Assembly: GCA_945271295.1 (NCBI GenBank)
Contig: CALYPG010000004.1
Location: 1-64,000 of the forward strand
Direction of reading: 5' to 3'
Origin: an uncultured Gilliamella sp.
GTDB taxonomy: Bacteria; Pseudomonadota; Gammaproteobacteria; Enterobacterales; Orbaceae
DNA length: 64,000 nt
The notes beneath the pieces were generated by a model. The model did no database searches. It saw nothing but the letters and a program-made list of their open reading frames with translations, and was not told where the DNA came from. The position numbers and the translations under genes were made by a program. Shown here in pieces: positions 1 through 9,119 of this stretch. The first letter of the stretch is position 1, and every line of letters begins with the position of its first letter.

Positions 1-112
1 CACCTTATGAAGCCTTTTACTGACTGGATTCGCACTTAGATGTTGAATGTAGGGTATGTTTTATACTCAAACGTATGCCATTCCTGAAACATCTTTACAA
101 AGTCGCTAGATT
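1..112. other. Window edge, no gene recognised
   Basis: These bases follow the yigZ stop codon (yigZ is on the minus strand). I see no reading frame with recognisable content. The neighbouring gene to the left lies outside the window. Confidence 0.5.
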
Positions 113-694
113 TTATAAACTTATCAATACTCGTCCGCGAGTAATATCACTGATATTTTTTTTAAGTAATAGTGATTTATCTTGAGTAATGGCAATATTA
201 ACCGTTACCCCTTCAGCGTCAAAATCCTGCTTCTCAATTACTGCATCTAACTCTTTAAGGCGATTTTCAATGATGGGCCATTCATTGTAATAACAATGAA
301 ATTGCAGTTGAATACGAGCAATAAGTTCGATTAATTCAGCTTGTTGTAAACAATGACTTGCCGAACCTCCGTAGGCGCGGATTAAGCCTCCGGTACCTAA
401 TTTTATACCACCAAAATAACGGGTGACAACCACGACAACTTGATCGCAGTCTTGTCCTTCAATTGCTGATAGAATGGGGCGACCAGCAGTACTGGTTGGC
501 TCTCCATCATCATTAAAGCGATATTGTTGACCAATCTTCCAAGCCCAACAATTATGTGTAGCACCAACATCACTCACTTGGGTAATAAAAGCTGTTGCTT
601 GTTCAGCAGTGTTAATTGGTGCTGCATTGACAACAAAACGGCTTTTTTTTATTTCTTCAGTAAGATCAATTGGATTTACTAATGTATATGGCAT
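113..694 (-). CDS. yigZ: YigZ/IMPACT family protein
   Basis: The 193-residue product has the two-domain layout of the bacterial IMPACT (UPF0029) family: an N-terminal IMPACT domain (about residues 1-110) and a C-terminal DUF1949-type domain. Family hallmarks are visible: DDGEPTSTAG at 62-71 and RYFGGIKLGTGGLIRAYG at 92-109. Length is close to E. coli YigZ. Eukaryotic IMPACT acts on translational control; the bacterial role is not well defined, so only the family is claimed. The gene is divergent from nfi with about 50 bp between the start codons, so both promoters must lie in that short gap. Confidence 0.9.
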   Translation of the reverse strand: MPYTLVNPIDLTEEIKKSRFVVNAAPINTAEQATAFITQVSDVGATHNCWAWKIGQQYRFNDDGEPTSTAGRPILSAIEGQDCDQVVVVVTRYFGGIKLGTGGLIRAYGGSASHCLQQAELIELIARIQLQFHCYYNEWPIIENRLKELDAVIEKQDFDAEGVTVNIAITQDKSLLLKKNISDITRGRVLISL

Positions 695-747
695 GCTAAT
701 TCTGTTAAAATCAATTATTGAAAATAATAATACTAAACAGAATCGAA

Positions 748-1419
748 ATGTCTATCAATTTAGCACAATTAAAACAAACGCAATTATCGCTATCCCAACA
801 GGTCAAATTAACCGATGATTTTAGTCAATCGATTCGCTTAATTGGGGGGACGGATGTTGGTTTTGAACAAGATGGTACCATCACACGAGCTGCAATAGTT
901 ATACTCAGCTATCCAGAGTTTAAAGTCGTTGACTATCAAATCGCCCGGATTGCTACCGAGTTCCCCTATATTCCTGGTTATTTATCATTTCGGGAATATC
1001 CAGCACTACTTGCTGCATGGCAACAAATTAAACAAAAGCCTGATTTATTATTGGTGGATGGGCAAGGCTTTGCACACCCAAGGCGATTAGGTATTGCTAG
1101 CCATCTAGGTTTGTTGCTAAATATGCCAACTATTGGGGTAGCGAAAAAACGACTTTGTGGCCAATATGCTCCTTTGGTTAAAGTAGCAGGCGAAGTTACG
1201 CCATTAGTTGATAAACAAGATCAAATTGGTTGGGTATTACAAAGCAAAAATAACTGTAATCCTTTATTTGTCTCAGCAGGGCATCGCGTTAGTCAAGATA
1301 GTGCTTTGCAATGGGTAAAGCAATGTTTACGCGGTTATCGTTTGCCTGAACCAACTCGTTGGGCTGATGCTATCGCCTCTAACAAGCCATTATTTAAGAA
1401 GTTTCTTAATGCCCAATAA
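748..1419 (+). CDS. nfi: Endonuclease V
   Basis: The product is a 223-residue deoxyinosine 3' endonuclease that nicks DNA near deaminated purines. Alignment from memory with E. coli Nfi is nearly collinear. Putative metal-binding acids are D36 (in GTDVGF), E83 (FREYP) and D104 (VDGQG), and the [13 protein letters not shown] segment is intact. The frame is open upstream to a TTG at 718, but the ATG at 748 gives the family N-terminus, so it is chosen. The end overlaps the start of trmN by 11 bp, indicating translational coupling. Confidence 0.93.
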   Translation: MSINLAQLKQTQLSLSQQVKLTDDFSQSIRLIGGTDVGFEQDGTITRAAIVILSYPEFKVVDYQIARIATEFPYIPGYLSFREYPALLAAWQQIKQKPDLLLVDGQGFAHPRRLGIASHLGLLLNMPTIGVAKKRLCGQYAPLVKVAGEVTPLVDKQDQIGWVLQSKNNCNPLFVSAGHRVSQDSALQWVKQCLRGYRLPEPTRWADAIASNKPLFKKFLNAQ

Positions 1420-2155
1420 GTCGACCGATCTAAAAAAAGGTGGCTTTACCTTTAAACGTTTTTTTGTGGCGCATGATAAAAGTCCCATGCAGGTAACCAC
1501 CGATAGTTGTTTGCTAGGGGCATGGACACCACTAAATTCGGCACCTAAACGCATATTAGATATTGGCAGCGGATGTGGTGTTATTGCGTTAATGTTAGCG
1601 CAGCGATTGGAAAATAAAGATAGTTATATTGATGCTATTGATATTGATCCACATGCAGTCCTACAAAGTCAGCAAAATATTACTCACGCTCCTTTTGCTA
1701 GGGTGCATGCTTACCATGCAGATATTAATCAATTTGGTATTAATGAAGCCATGCATTACAATCTTATTGTCACCAATCCCCCTTATTTTGATGTAGCGGT
1801 GGATTGCCGCAGTTCGCAACGGCAATTGGCTCGTTACACTGAAAGTTTGAACTACCAACAATTAATTGATGCCGTTAAACGTTTATTAACACCAACAGGG
1901 TTATTTTGTTTAGTTTTACCTTATCATTTATCAGATCAATTTCAGTTACTATGTCAAGCTAATCAACTTTATTTACAGCAAATAATGAATGTTAGGTACA
2001 ATGCCAATAAAGATTTTTCATTAACTTTAATGGCTTTTTCACTGCAAGCCAATAATAGTCCTTTTGAACAGCAACTTTGCATGCGTGATGATGATGGGCG
2101 TTATTCGCAAGATTTTAGAGAACTTTTAACGGATTTTTATCTTTTTCGCAAATAA
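1409..2155 (+). CDS. trmN: tRNA1(Val) adenine-37 N6-methyltransferase (TrmN6/YfiC)
   Basis: This is a class I SAM-dependent methyltransferase that adds the N6-methyl group to A37 of tRNA-Val. The SAM-binding motif I reads [10 protein letters not shown] and the catalytic motif IV reads TNPPY, as in N6-adenine methyltransferases. The N-terminal [12 protein letters not shown] segment is diagnostic of YfiC. The frame is open further upstream (to 1367), but the ATG at 1409 fits the family and overlaps the nfi stop by 11 bp. Product length from this start is 248 residues, normal for the family. Confidence 0.92.
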   Translation: MPNKSTDLKKGGFTFKRFFVAHDKSPMQVTTDSCLLGAWTPLNSAPKRILDIGSGCGVIALMLAQRLENKDSYIDAIDIDPHAVLQSQQNITHAPFARVHAYHADINQFGINEAMHYNLIVTNPPYFDVAVDCRSSQRQLARYTESLNYQQLIDAVKRLLTPTGLFCLVLPYHLSDQFQLLCQANQLYLQQIMNVRYNANKDFSLTLMAFSLQANNSPFEQQLCMRDDDGRYSQDFRELLTDFYLFRK

Positions 2156-2170
2156 CGCCTAGTTGATAAA

Positions 2171-3580
2171 CTATTGTGGGATAACATAAAAATATAAAAC
2201 AGCCATAATTGCTAATCCAATGATAATTACAGCATAAATTTTGTCATGCAAATAGCTAAAAGCAGACAACGATCTTTGTTTTCTAGCATAAAGATAAAAT
2301 ATTAGCCCAACACTATAGAGAATCATTGACAGTAATAAATAGGACATTCCACCAGCATAAATCAGCCATAAACCATAAATGGAACCACAAGCCCCAATCA
2401 TGATTAAATAGGCTTTTCCTCGCTGTATAGCTAATTTCAGAACAAATAGAGCCGATAATAAATAAGGTATAAGCACCATGGAAGTAGACAATTGTATTAG
2501 GGTGTTATAACCAGATTGGTAAAAATGTGCCAGAATAATTAATACACTAATTAAACCTGAAGTTAACCAAAGTGCGTTAGCTGGTGTGCTAGCTTTATTG
2601 AGCTTACCAAAGCAACGAGGCACAGTATGTTGCTTTCCTTGACCGCTTAAAAATAGCATTTCAGCCGCTAGCATTAACCATGACAATAATCCACCACTGA
2701 CAGAGACAATTAAGCCAATATTAATCAATATTGCTCCCCATCGACCAACAACATGTTCAATTACTAAAGCCATAGAGGGATTTTTCATCGCAGCTAGTTC
2801 TTGTTGGGGCACAATGCCCAATGATAAAACAGAAACACAAATTAATAATAGACTGCTGATTGCAAAGCCAAAAAACGTTGCGCGGCTAATACTAAGAATA
2901 TTCTTGGCTCTAGCCGCATAAACTGTGGCACTTTCAATACCTAAGTATACCCAAACAGTGTAAAGCATAGTGTGTTTTACTTGATCAATGATTGAACCTA
3001 ATTGTGGTGTTCCCCAAAAATCAGTTTTAAAAGTTGAAACTTTAAAGGCTAGAATAATACAAACAATAAATAATCCAATGGGAACAATTTTGGCTAGGGT
3101 CACTAGACAATTTAATAAAAAAGCACGATAGATCCCTTTTAAAACAATAATATGTACTAGCCATAAAAAAATAAGCCCACCAATTACTGATTCAAAAGTC
3201 GTACCATCACCAAAAAAACTCAAACAATCAAATGAACCTAAGGCACTAAATAGGATGACTAAATAACTTGCACATGACATCCAGGCCGATATCCAATAGC
3301 CCCATGCCGCATTAAAGCCAATATAATCGCCAAAACCAGCACGGACATAACCATATAATCCATCATTAATTTTATAAAAACGAATTGATAAATATTGGAA
3401 TATTCGGGTTAGCATTAACATGCCAAATAGGGTAATGATCCAGGCAATAATAATGGCGCCGGCCCCAGAACCTTCGGCCATGTTTTGTGGCAAACTGAAA
3501 ATACCACTGCCAACAATGCTGCCCATGACTAAAAGTGTCAAAGGGAGTATGCCTAGTTTTTTTTTCATCGGTATATTCAT
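2171..3580 (-). CDS. APC-family basic amino acid antiporter (ArcD/YdgI-like)
   Basis: This is a 469-residue integral membrane protein with about 12 hydrophobic segments. The N-terminal SIVGSGIFSLPQNMA motif is typical of the arginine/ornithine antiporter branch of the APC superfamily. Similarity to E. coli YdgI extends along the whole length (for example IGFNAAWGYWISAW and the NPSMA segment). It lies about 50 bp downstream of the dimethylargininase-like gene in the same orientation, so the two very likely share a transcript. Arginine, ornithine, citrulline or methylated arginine are plausible substrates; the exact pair cannot be read from sequence. Confidence 0.85.
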   Translation of the reverse strand: MNIPMKKKLGILPLTLLVMGSIVGSGIFSLPQNMAEGSGAGAIIIAWIITLFGMLMLTRIFQYLSIRFYKINDGLYGYVRAGFGDYIGFNAAWGYWISAWMSCASYLVILFSALGSFDCLSFFGDGTTFESVIGGLIFLWLVHIIVLKGIYRAFLLNCLVTLAKIVPIGLFIVCIILAFKVSTFKTDFWGTPQLGSIIDQVKHTMLYTVWVYLGIESATVYAARAKNILSISRATFFGFAISSLLLICVSVLSLGIVPQQELAAMKNPSMALVIEHVVGRWGAILINIGLIVSVSGGLLSWLMLAAEMLFLSGQGKQHTVPRCFGKLNKASTPANALWLTSGLISVLIILAHFYQSGYNTLIQLSTSMVLIPYLLSALFVLKLAIQRGKAYLIMIGACGSIYGLWLIYAGGMSYLLLSMILYSVGLIFYLYARKQRSLSAFSYLHDKIYAVIIIGLAIMAVLYFYVIPQ

Positions 3581-3632
3581 AGTCGTTTCTTATTCTTTGA
3601 TTTAGCGGTTATTAGGGTAAATTTACAACTAA

Positions 3633-4403
3633 TTAAAATCGCAATGACATACAACTTACGCCACCATCAATTTTTCGATATTCTGAAGTATCGACCTCAA
3701 TCACTTGATAACCTAATGCAGCAATTTTGGTTTTAGTGATAGGGTAACCAGATGGCATAATGACTCGATCATTGACCCAAATACAATTAGCCGCATAACT
3801 TTCTTGCTCGGGAATTTCAATAATATTAAGGTGTTGGAATTCAGGTTTAGTAATAAATTCACCCGCAGCCAGTAAATTATTATTTTCTAAATAAGCCAGT
3901 CCAGTTTTAAGATGCAATACCTTTTCCAACGTTACCACAGAACCTGTTAATCCATATTTTTCTAAAATGGCAATCATTTGCTTAGCACCCGCTTGATTGG
4001 TGCGCGCAGATAAGCCAATGTAATAATGGTTTTCAACCATCATAATATCACCGGCTTCGACTGTACCTGGAGCTGTGATCTTTTCGACTTTATTGGGGTA
4101 AAATCTTTCAATAGTATCACTAATGATTTCGGTTTCTGCTCGACGGCTTTCTGCCCCCGGTCTGGTGATAATGGCACAATGAGGGGTGCATAGCACCGCA
4201 TCTTCAACAAAAACTGAATCAGGGAATCGTTCATCTGCAGGTAAAATAGTAATATCTACATCACATTGCTGTAGTGCCCGAATATAGTTGTTATGCTGAT
4301 CTAATGCGGTGTGATAATTTGGTTTACCTAAGTTAGCAGAAGTTAATCCATTAATAAGTGATTTAGCTGGCGTTCTGGTAATAATGTGACTAAATTTTTT
4401 CAT
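3633..4403 (-). CDS. ddaH: Dimethylargininase-like amidinohydrolase (DDAH)
   Basis: The product is a 256-residue guanidino-group hydrolase of the pentein fold, expected to convert methylated arginine to citrulline and an amine. From the ATG start the likely catalytic residues are E116 (TVEAGD), H164 (KVLHLKTGL) and C251 (GGVSCMSLRF), with spacings equal to those of Pseudomonas DDAH. The NxxxPDSVFVED substrate-binding segment is also present. A TTG lies two codons upstream, but an AAGGG motif is placed for the ATG at 4403. It is first in a two-gene unit with the antiporter. A perfect ArgR half-box pair sits about 40 bp upstream. Arginine deiminase-like activity on other guanidines is an alternative. 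Confidence 0.8.
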   Translation of the reverse strand: MKKFSHIITRTPAKSLINGLTSANLGKPNYHTALDQHNNYIRALQQCDVDITILPADERFPDSVFVEDAVLCTPHCAIITRPGAESRRAETEIISDTIERFYPNKVEKITAPGTVEAGDIMMVENHYYIGLSARTNQAGAKQMIAILEKYGLTGSVVTLEKVLHLKTGLAYLENNNLLAAGEFITKPEFQHLNIIEIPEQESYAANCIWVNDRVIMPSGYPITKTKIAALGYQVIEVDTSEYRKIDGGVSCMSLRF

Positions 4404-4441
4404 TTTCAAACCCTTTTAAATTAATAAATATGCGTTATTAA

Positions 4442-4455
4442 TGAATAATAATTCA
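4442..4455. promoter_or_regulatory. ArgR box upstream of ddaH-antiporter unit
   Basis: The sequence TGAATAATAATTCA is a perfect match to the symmetric ARG-box core TGAAT-N4-ATTCA. It lies 39-52 bp upstream of the ddaH start codon. A poorly conserved second half-match lies 21 bp nearer the gene (4421-4434), the spacing used by paired E. coli boxes. This implies ArgR control by arginine; whether it represses or activates cannot be judged. Confidence 0.75.
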
Positions 4456-4670
4456 CTTTATTGACTTAATCAAGTGTTAAAATGATTTTTTATGCATGTA
4501 AATGCTGTTGTTAATTCATAACGTTAGTTTAGTAATTTTAAAAAAGGACTAAAGGGCTTTAAACAAATGCGAAAAGGAAGTGAATATTAATGGTTATCTA
4601 TAATAGAAGTAAGTTTGTGATGATTAAAAATCCAGAAAAAGGGATATATTGCTAATAGTGGAATGAAATA

Positions 4671-4700
4671 GGGCATAGATAGATTATGCCCCACATGAAT
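4671..4700 (-). terminator. Intrinsic terminator of apt
   Basis: An inverted repeat GGGCATA/TATGCCC (4671-4677 and 4685-4691) with a 7-nt loop lies just past the apt stop codon. On the minus strand it is followed by a T/A-rich tract (TATTTCATT). Confidence 0.6.
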
Positions 4701-4702
4701 GA

Positions 4703-5254
4703 TTATTCGCCTTCGAAATCAACCAATGTAAAACAATCAATTCCCATATTAGTCAATTTTGTTTTACCTTGTAAATCAGGCAAATTGATAACAAATGCGG
4801 CATCTTTTGCTATACCACCTGCTTTATGTACTAGGTTCACTGTCGCGGCAACGGTACCGCCAGTAGCCAGTAAATCATCAATAATAAGAACGCGTTCTCC
4901 TGACTTAATTGCATCAGTATGAATCTCAAGACTATCAGTACCATATTCTAGTTGATATTCTTCTTTATATACGTTACGCGGTAACTTTTTCGGTTTGCGC
5001 ACTGGTACAAAACCAACCCCTAAAGCGAGTGCTATTGGGGCTGCGAAGATAAAACCACGCGCTTCAGTACCAACAACTTTATCAATTTTTTTATCACGAT
5101 AGTGCTCAATTAGCAGATCAACAGCGGTTTTAAATGCAATAGGATCTTCAAGTAAACTGGTTATGTCCCGAAACAAAATCCCTTCTTTTGGATAATTAGG
5201 GATGGTAACGATACTATTTTTTATTAACGTGAGTTTTTCTTGTAATTGATTCAT
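4703..5254 (-). CDS. apt: Adenine phosphoribosyltransferase
   Basis: The enzyme salvages adenine to AMP using PRPP. The PRPP-binding signature [13 protein letters not shown] and the [12 protein letters not shown] purine-side loop are both present. From the ATG at 5254 the protein is 183 residues, the usual size. A TTG five codons upstream is open but lacks any sign of use. The gene stands alone between the ddaH unit and the VWA operon and ends in its own terminator. Confidence 0.95.
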   Translation of the reverse strand: MNQLQEKLTLIKNSIVTIPNYPKEGILFRDITSLLEDPIAFKTAVDLLIEHYRDKKIDKVVGTEARGFIFAAPIALALGVGFVPVRKPKKLPRNVYKEEYQLEYGTDSLEIHTDAIKSGERVLIIDDLLATGGTVAATVNLVHKAGGIAKDAAFVINLPDLQGKTKLTNMGIDCFTLVDFEGE

Positions 5255-5562
5255 TTTCAATAGTCTCAACTTATTTACTATAAGAGTGGCAATCTTTCAT
5301 TATATACTGCTGCTATTTGCTGTTGCAATATGCAAACCAAAACATGGCGATAAAAGCAGCTAATTACTGGTATTTTGAGCATTAGGATTGTTAACCGCTA
5401 AATTGGTATTTGCTAAAATAGGTAAGGTGCTAGTTTAATTTTAACCATCATCTAGAGTATAATTCAGTTTTTTACAAACTTTTACAAATAAATACAATAA
5501 TTAGACAGTTAAATTGGCAGAAAGAAGATAATTGAATAAACTTCATAACAAAGGATAATGCC

Positions 5563-6906
5563 ATGAAATTTATAAAAACCTTAGCCATAGTCGGGCTATC
5601 TTTATTCAGTTTCTTTAGTCATGCCAAACCATCAGGACAAATTCAAATTCGATCTGAATTAGCTTCACCAATTATTCTTGAAAATAGTCAAGATAAAAAC
5701 TATCTAAAAGTATCTTTAACTGGTGTTAAGTTTGAGTCAGACAAACGCATACCAATTAATCTAGCACTAGTTATTGACCGTTCCGGCTCAATGTCCGGTA
5801 ATCGGATTGAAAAAGCTCGTGAAGCAGCCATCCTAGCCATTAATATGCTTAATGAAGATGATACTATCTCAGTAGTGGCTTTTGATAGTGATGCGGAAAT
5901 CATTATTCCAGCAACTAAAGTGACCAACAAACAAAGACTAATTAATCAAATCAATAATAACGTAACAGCCAGAGGGGGAACGGCATTATTTGCTGGCTTA
6001 AGTAAAGGGATTAATCAAGTCAAAAAACAACTCTCTAAAGATAAAGTCAACCGCATTATTTTACTCTCTGATGGTCAAGCTAATGTTGGCCCATCCTCAG
6101 TTGGAGAACTGTCAGAACTAGCGGTCATAGCCGCAAAAAAAAATATTGCCATTACTACCTTCGGTATTGGTGCTGATTATAATGAAGTATTAATGTCAAC
6201 CATTGCCAGTTATAGTGATGGTAATCATGTGTTTGTTGATAATACCTATGATCTGGAAAACGTGTTCGTACGAGAATTTAAAGATGTTATGTCTGTGGTT
6301 GCTCAAGATGTAGTAATTAATATTCAATTAAAAGATGGTGTTAAACCAGTACGTTTATTAGGTCGTGATGGTTCAATAAAAGATAATCAAGTTACTGTTA
6401 AAATGAATCAACTATACTCCAATCAAGAAAAATACCTTTTATTAGAAGTGATCCCAAGTAAAGGTAATACTGGAGAAGATAAAACCTTAGCGCAAATAGA
6501 ATTAAAATATGATAATTTATTGACTAATGAAACCGAAAATGAAACGCAACAGGTTAAAATTGGCTACACCAATAAGCCAGAAGTAGTAAAAGACTCAGTT
6601 ATTGAGGATGTGGTGGCAGAAACTGAAATCCAAAAAGTAACACTAGAGAACGAAAAAGCATTAGAAATGTATAATGCTGGTGATAAGGCAGCTGCGCAAA
6701 AAATGTTGGAAGATAATCGCAATAGACTCATGAGTATAGGTGCATCAATGAGTTCAGATTCATCAGAGGCAAAAGCTAGATTAAGTCAACAAGCTAGCAA
6801 AAATAAAGCCATGGCGGCTGCAATTGAAACAACTGATGAAAAAGTGTATCGTAAACAATCAACAGAAATGCAATATGATTCAAAACAAAGTAAAATACTA
6901 AAATAA
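5563..6906 (+). CDS. Secreted von Willebrand factor A domain protein
   Basis: A 447-residue protein with an N-terminal signal peptide (about residues 1-21, ending SHA). The VWA domain spans about residues 64-245 and has a complete metal-ion-dependent adhesion site: D72-x-S74-x-S76, T140 and D170 (LLSDG). A beta-rich middle and a charged, helical, Ala/Lys/Glu-rich C-terminus follow (about 335-447). It therefore can bind a divalent metal and a partner ligand in the periplasm. The stop codon is only 3 bp from the downstream histidine kinase start, so the protein is probably a sensory or effector partner of that two-component system. No close named homologue is recognised. Confidence 0.8.
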   Translation: MKFIKTLAIVGLSLFSFFSHAKPSGQIQIRSELASPIILENSQDKNYLKVSLTGVKFESDKRIPINLALVIDRSGSMSGNRIEKAREAAILAINMLNEDDTISVVAFDSDAEIIIPATKVTNKQRLINQINNNVTARGGTALFAGLSKGINQVKKQLSKDKVNRIILLSDGQANVGPSSVGELSELAVIAAKKNIAITTFGIGADYNEVLMSTIASYSDGNHVFVDNTYDLENVFVREFKDVMSVVAQDVVINIQLKDGVKPVRLLGRDGSIKDNQVTVKMNQLYSNQEKYLLLEVIPSKGNTGEDKTLAQIELKYDNLLTNETENETQQVKIGYTNKPEVVKDSVIEDVVAETEIQKVTLENEKALEMYNAGDKAAAQKMLEDNRNRLMSIGASMSSDSSEAKARLSQQASKNKAMAAAIETTDEKVYRKQSTEMQYDSKQSKILK

Positions 6907-6909
6907 ACG

Positions 6910-8355
6910 ATGAAAAAATTAGCAGCGATTTTCACGATTTTTATATTAATTTCCGTATTTAGCTATTTAGGTTGGCGCACCATTGAACATGAGGTAGTAA
7001 TGCGTCAAACTCATGTCAAAATGTTAGCCGAAAGTCGGGGTAATAATATAAAATCAATGATTGAATCGCTGTTAAACCAGCGTAGTGTTTACCTTAATAA
7101 ATTAGCGCAATTTATTAATGCCGATCAAGCTAAAGCAGATAATCTACAGCGAACGGAAAGCGATATAAAAAATATATTTATTATCAAAAACCATAAGCTT
7201 GCTTACCTTACTAATAACAGTGATTCACAATGGTCTAAAATCATTGATTCAATTCAATATGATAATTCTATTTTAATTAACAATAATACCCAATCGGAAC
7301 AATATCGCCCCGAGTCGGGGTGGTATCAAGTTTATGATCATTTGATTTATTGGTCGACATTTTCCGGTACCATAGTTGGTTTTGAGATTTCTCAGATCAA
7401 TTTTGCCTTAGAGGTGGTTAATTTATTCGATGATCAGTCACTAACCGATGATTTTACCTTATTTAATAATGACAAATTAATTTATACCCATGGCGATCAA
7501 AATGCCGATAATGTCATGTTTGTGCTTGACTACCCGTTACAAAATTGGCAATTAACCTATTATTATCAACAACCTAGTTTAGTTAACTTATATTTATTGG
7601 GTTGCGCGATTATTGTATTTTTGGTTATTGTGATTATTAGCCTCATCAGCTATTGGTACCGTGAATATACCAGGGCGTTACGGTTAGCTCGGCAACAAGT
7701 TAGCTTTGTGGGTCAGGTTTCGCATGAATTTAAAACCCCTTTAACTAACATCTCATTGTATTCGGAAATGCTAAAAGAGCATTTAAAAGACGAGCCGCCG
7801 CCCGTTGCTGATTATATCGAGGTGATTAGCAGTGAAAGTAAACGCTTAACGCGGTTAGTGCAAAATATACTCAGTTTTAATAAATCAGCTAAACTCAACA
7901 TTAAACCGGTTAATTTAACTGAGTTAATCCAACAAATATATACTACCTTTAAACCGGTGTTAGCAACTAAGTCATTACAACTTAATTTGCTTTTAGATCA
8001 GCATAATCCATGCATTATTAATACTGATGCCGATAGTGTTATGCAAATTGTTAATAATTTCCTGAGTAATGCTGAAAAATATGCCGCACAGGGTAAGCAA
8101 GTTGATTTGTCACTTAATCACAAGGATTGTCAAGTCACCATTAGTGTGCGTGACTATGGTAATGGCATTGCCGATCACTTATTGAAACAAATTTTCAAAC
8201 CATTTTACCGGATTAAATCATCAATAACTGAAGGGGTGTCCGGCACTGGCATTGGCTTAACTATCGCCAATCAATTAGCTGAACAATTACATGGCACCAT
8301 TCAAGTGACCAATTGTCAGCCGGGTGTGGCTTTCACACTAGTTTTAACGGAGTAA
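6910..8355 (+). CDS. Membrane sensor histidine kinase
   Basis: A 481-residue kinase with one transmembrane helix near residues 4-21, a periplasmic sensor region (about 22-225) of no recognised family, and a second helix near 227-248. The phospho-accepting H272 lies in SHEFKTPLTN, N387 marks the N box (NNFLSNAEKY), D415-x-G-x-G the G1 box, and GTGIGL at 445-450 the G2 box. There is no clear HAMP domain between the second helix and the dimerisation region. The gene sits 3 bp after the VWA gene and 3 bp before the response regulator, a strictly coupled operon. Confidence 0.9.
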   Translation: MKKLAAIFTIFILISVFSYLGWRTIEHEVVMRQTHVKMLAESRGNNIKSMIESLLNQRSVYLNKLAQFINADQAKADNLQRTESDIKNIFIIKNHKLAYLTNNSDSQWSKIIDSIQYDNSILINNNTQSEQYRPESGWYQVYDHLIYWSTFSGTIVGFEISQINFALEVVNLFDDQSLTDDFTLFNNDKLIYTHGDQNADNVMFVLDYPLQNWQLTYYYQQPSLVNLYLLGCAIIVFLVIVIISLISYWYREYTRALRLARQQVSFVGQVSHEFKTPLTNISLYSEMLKEHLKDEPPPVADYIEVISSESKRLTRLVQNILSFNKSAKLNIKPVNLTELIQQIYTTFKPVLATKSLQLNLLLDQHNPCIINTDADSVMQIVNNFLSNAEKYAAQGKQVDLSLNHKDCQVTISVRDYGNGIADHLLKQIFKPFYRIKSSITEGVSGTGIGLTIANQLAEQLHGTIQVTNCQPGVAFTLVLTE

Positions 8356-8358
8356 ACG

Positions 8359-9042
8359 ATGAAAATTTTAATTGCCGAAGATGATCAACATATTCGTAAA
8401 GGCATGGCAATTTTGCTAGAACAAGAGGGTTACGCCATTATTGAGGCTGAAAATGGCCACATAGCCTTAGAACTATTTGCGCAACATCAGCCCGATTTTA
8501 TTATCTTAGATATTATGATGCCGGAACTTGATGGCTATAGTGTTTGTCGTGAAATTCGTAAATTAAATGATGATGTACCTATCTTATTTTTATCAGCCAA
8601 AGATGAAGAAATTGATCGCGTAGTCGGGCTCGAACTGGGTGCTGATGATTTTATGAGTAAACCCTTTGGCGTGCACGAACTGCGAGCTCGAATTAAAGCC
8701 ATTGCTAAGCGCTATTTAAAATCTCAAAGAGCAAATAAAACGGTGGATGAGTTTTTTGATTTTGGTGATCTAACAATTTACCCAATCGAACTATGTGCCA
8801 AACGCCACGATCAAGTCATCGAACTATCACTGCGTGAAATAAAAATCTTGGAGTGTTTGTACCAAAATAAAAACCAAGTGGTAACTCGCGACATGTTATT
8901 CGATTATGTGTGGGGCTATGATTATTCCCCCAATAGTCGTACCCTTGATCAACACATTTCTAAATTACGCAAACAAATTGAAATCGATCCTCTCAATCCG
9001 GTGTTGATCAAAACCATTCATGGAGTAGGGTATCGTTATTAA
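8359..9042 (+). CDS. OmpR/PhoB-family response regulator
   Basis: A 227-residue regulator. The receiver domain (about 1-120) has the acidic pair at E7/D8-D9, the phospho-acceptor D51 (FIILDIMMPELDG) and the conserved lysine in DDFMSKPFG. The C-terminal winged helix (about 130-227) ends with the typical TIHGVGYRY. It is the cognate partner of the kinase 3 bp upstream; its target genes are unknown but the operon itself is a likely target. Confidence 0.92.
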   Translation: MKILIAEDDQHIRKGMAILLEQEGYAIIEAENGHIALELFAQHQPDFIILDIMMPELDGYSVCREIRKLNDDVPILFLSAKDEEIDRVVGLELGADDFMSKPFGVHELRARIKAIAKRYLKSQRANKTVDEFFDFGDLTIYPIELCAKRHDQVIELSLREIKILECLYQNKNQVVTRDMLFDYVWGYDYSPNSRTLDQHISKLRKQIEIDPLNPVLIKTIHGVGYRY

Positions 9043-9066
9043 ATTTCGATGCTTATGCAGCTAATT

Positions 9067-9103
9067 TACCCTAACCAAGATTTTTGGGGATTAGGTTATT
9101 TTA
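9067..9103. terminator. Bidirectional terminator between regulator and ada
   Basis: A stem formed by CCCTAACC and the downstream GG(GGA)TTAGG lies between two convergent genes and is followed by TTATTTTATT on the plus strand. Confidence 0.5.
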
Positions 9104-9119
9104 TTCTATGTCAATACCA

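Noticed and set aside
83-101. CCTGAAACATCTTTACAAA near the left edge resembles a segment upstream of serC (39891-39908)
   Set aside because: Short, AT-rich and imperfect; no reason to call it a repeat or operator.
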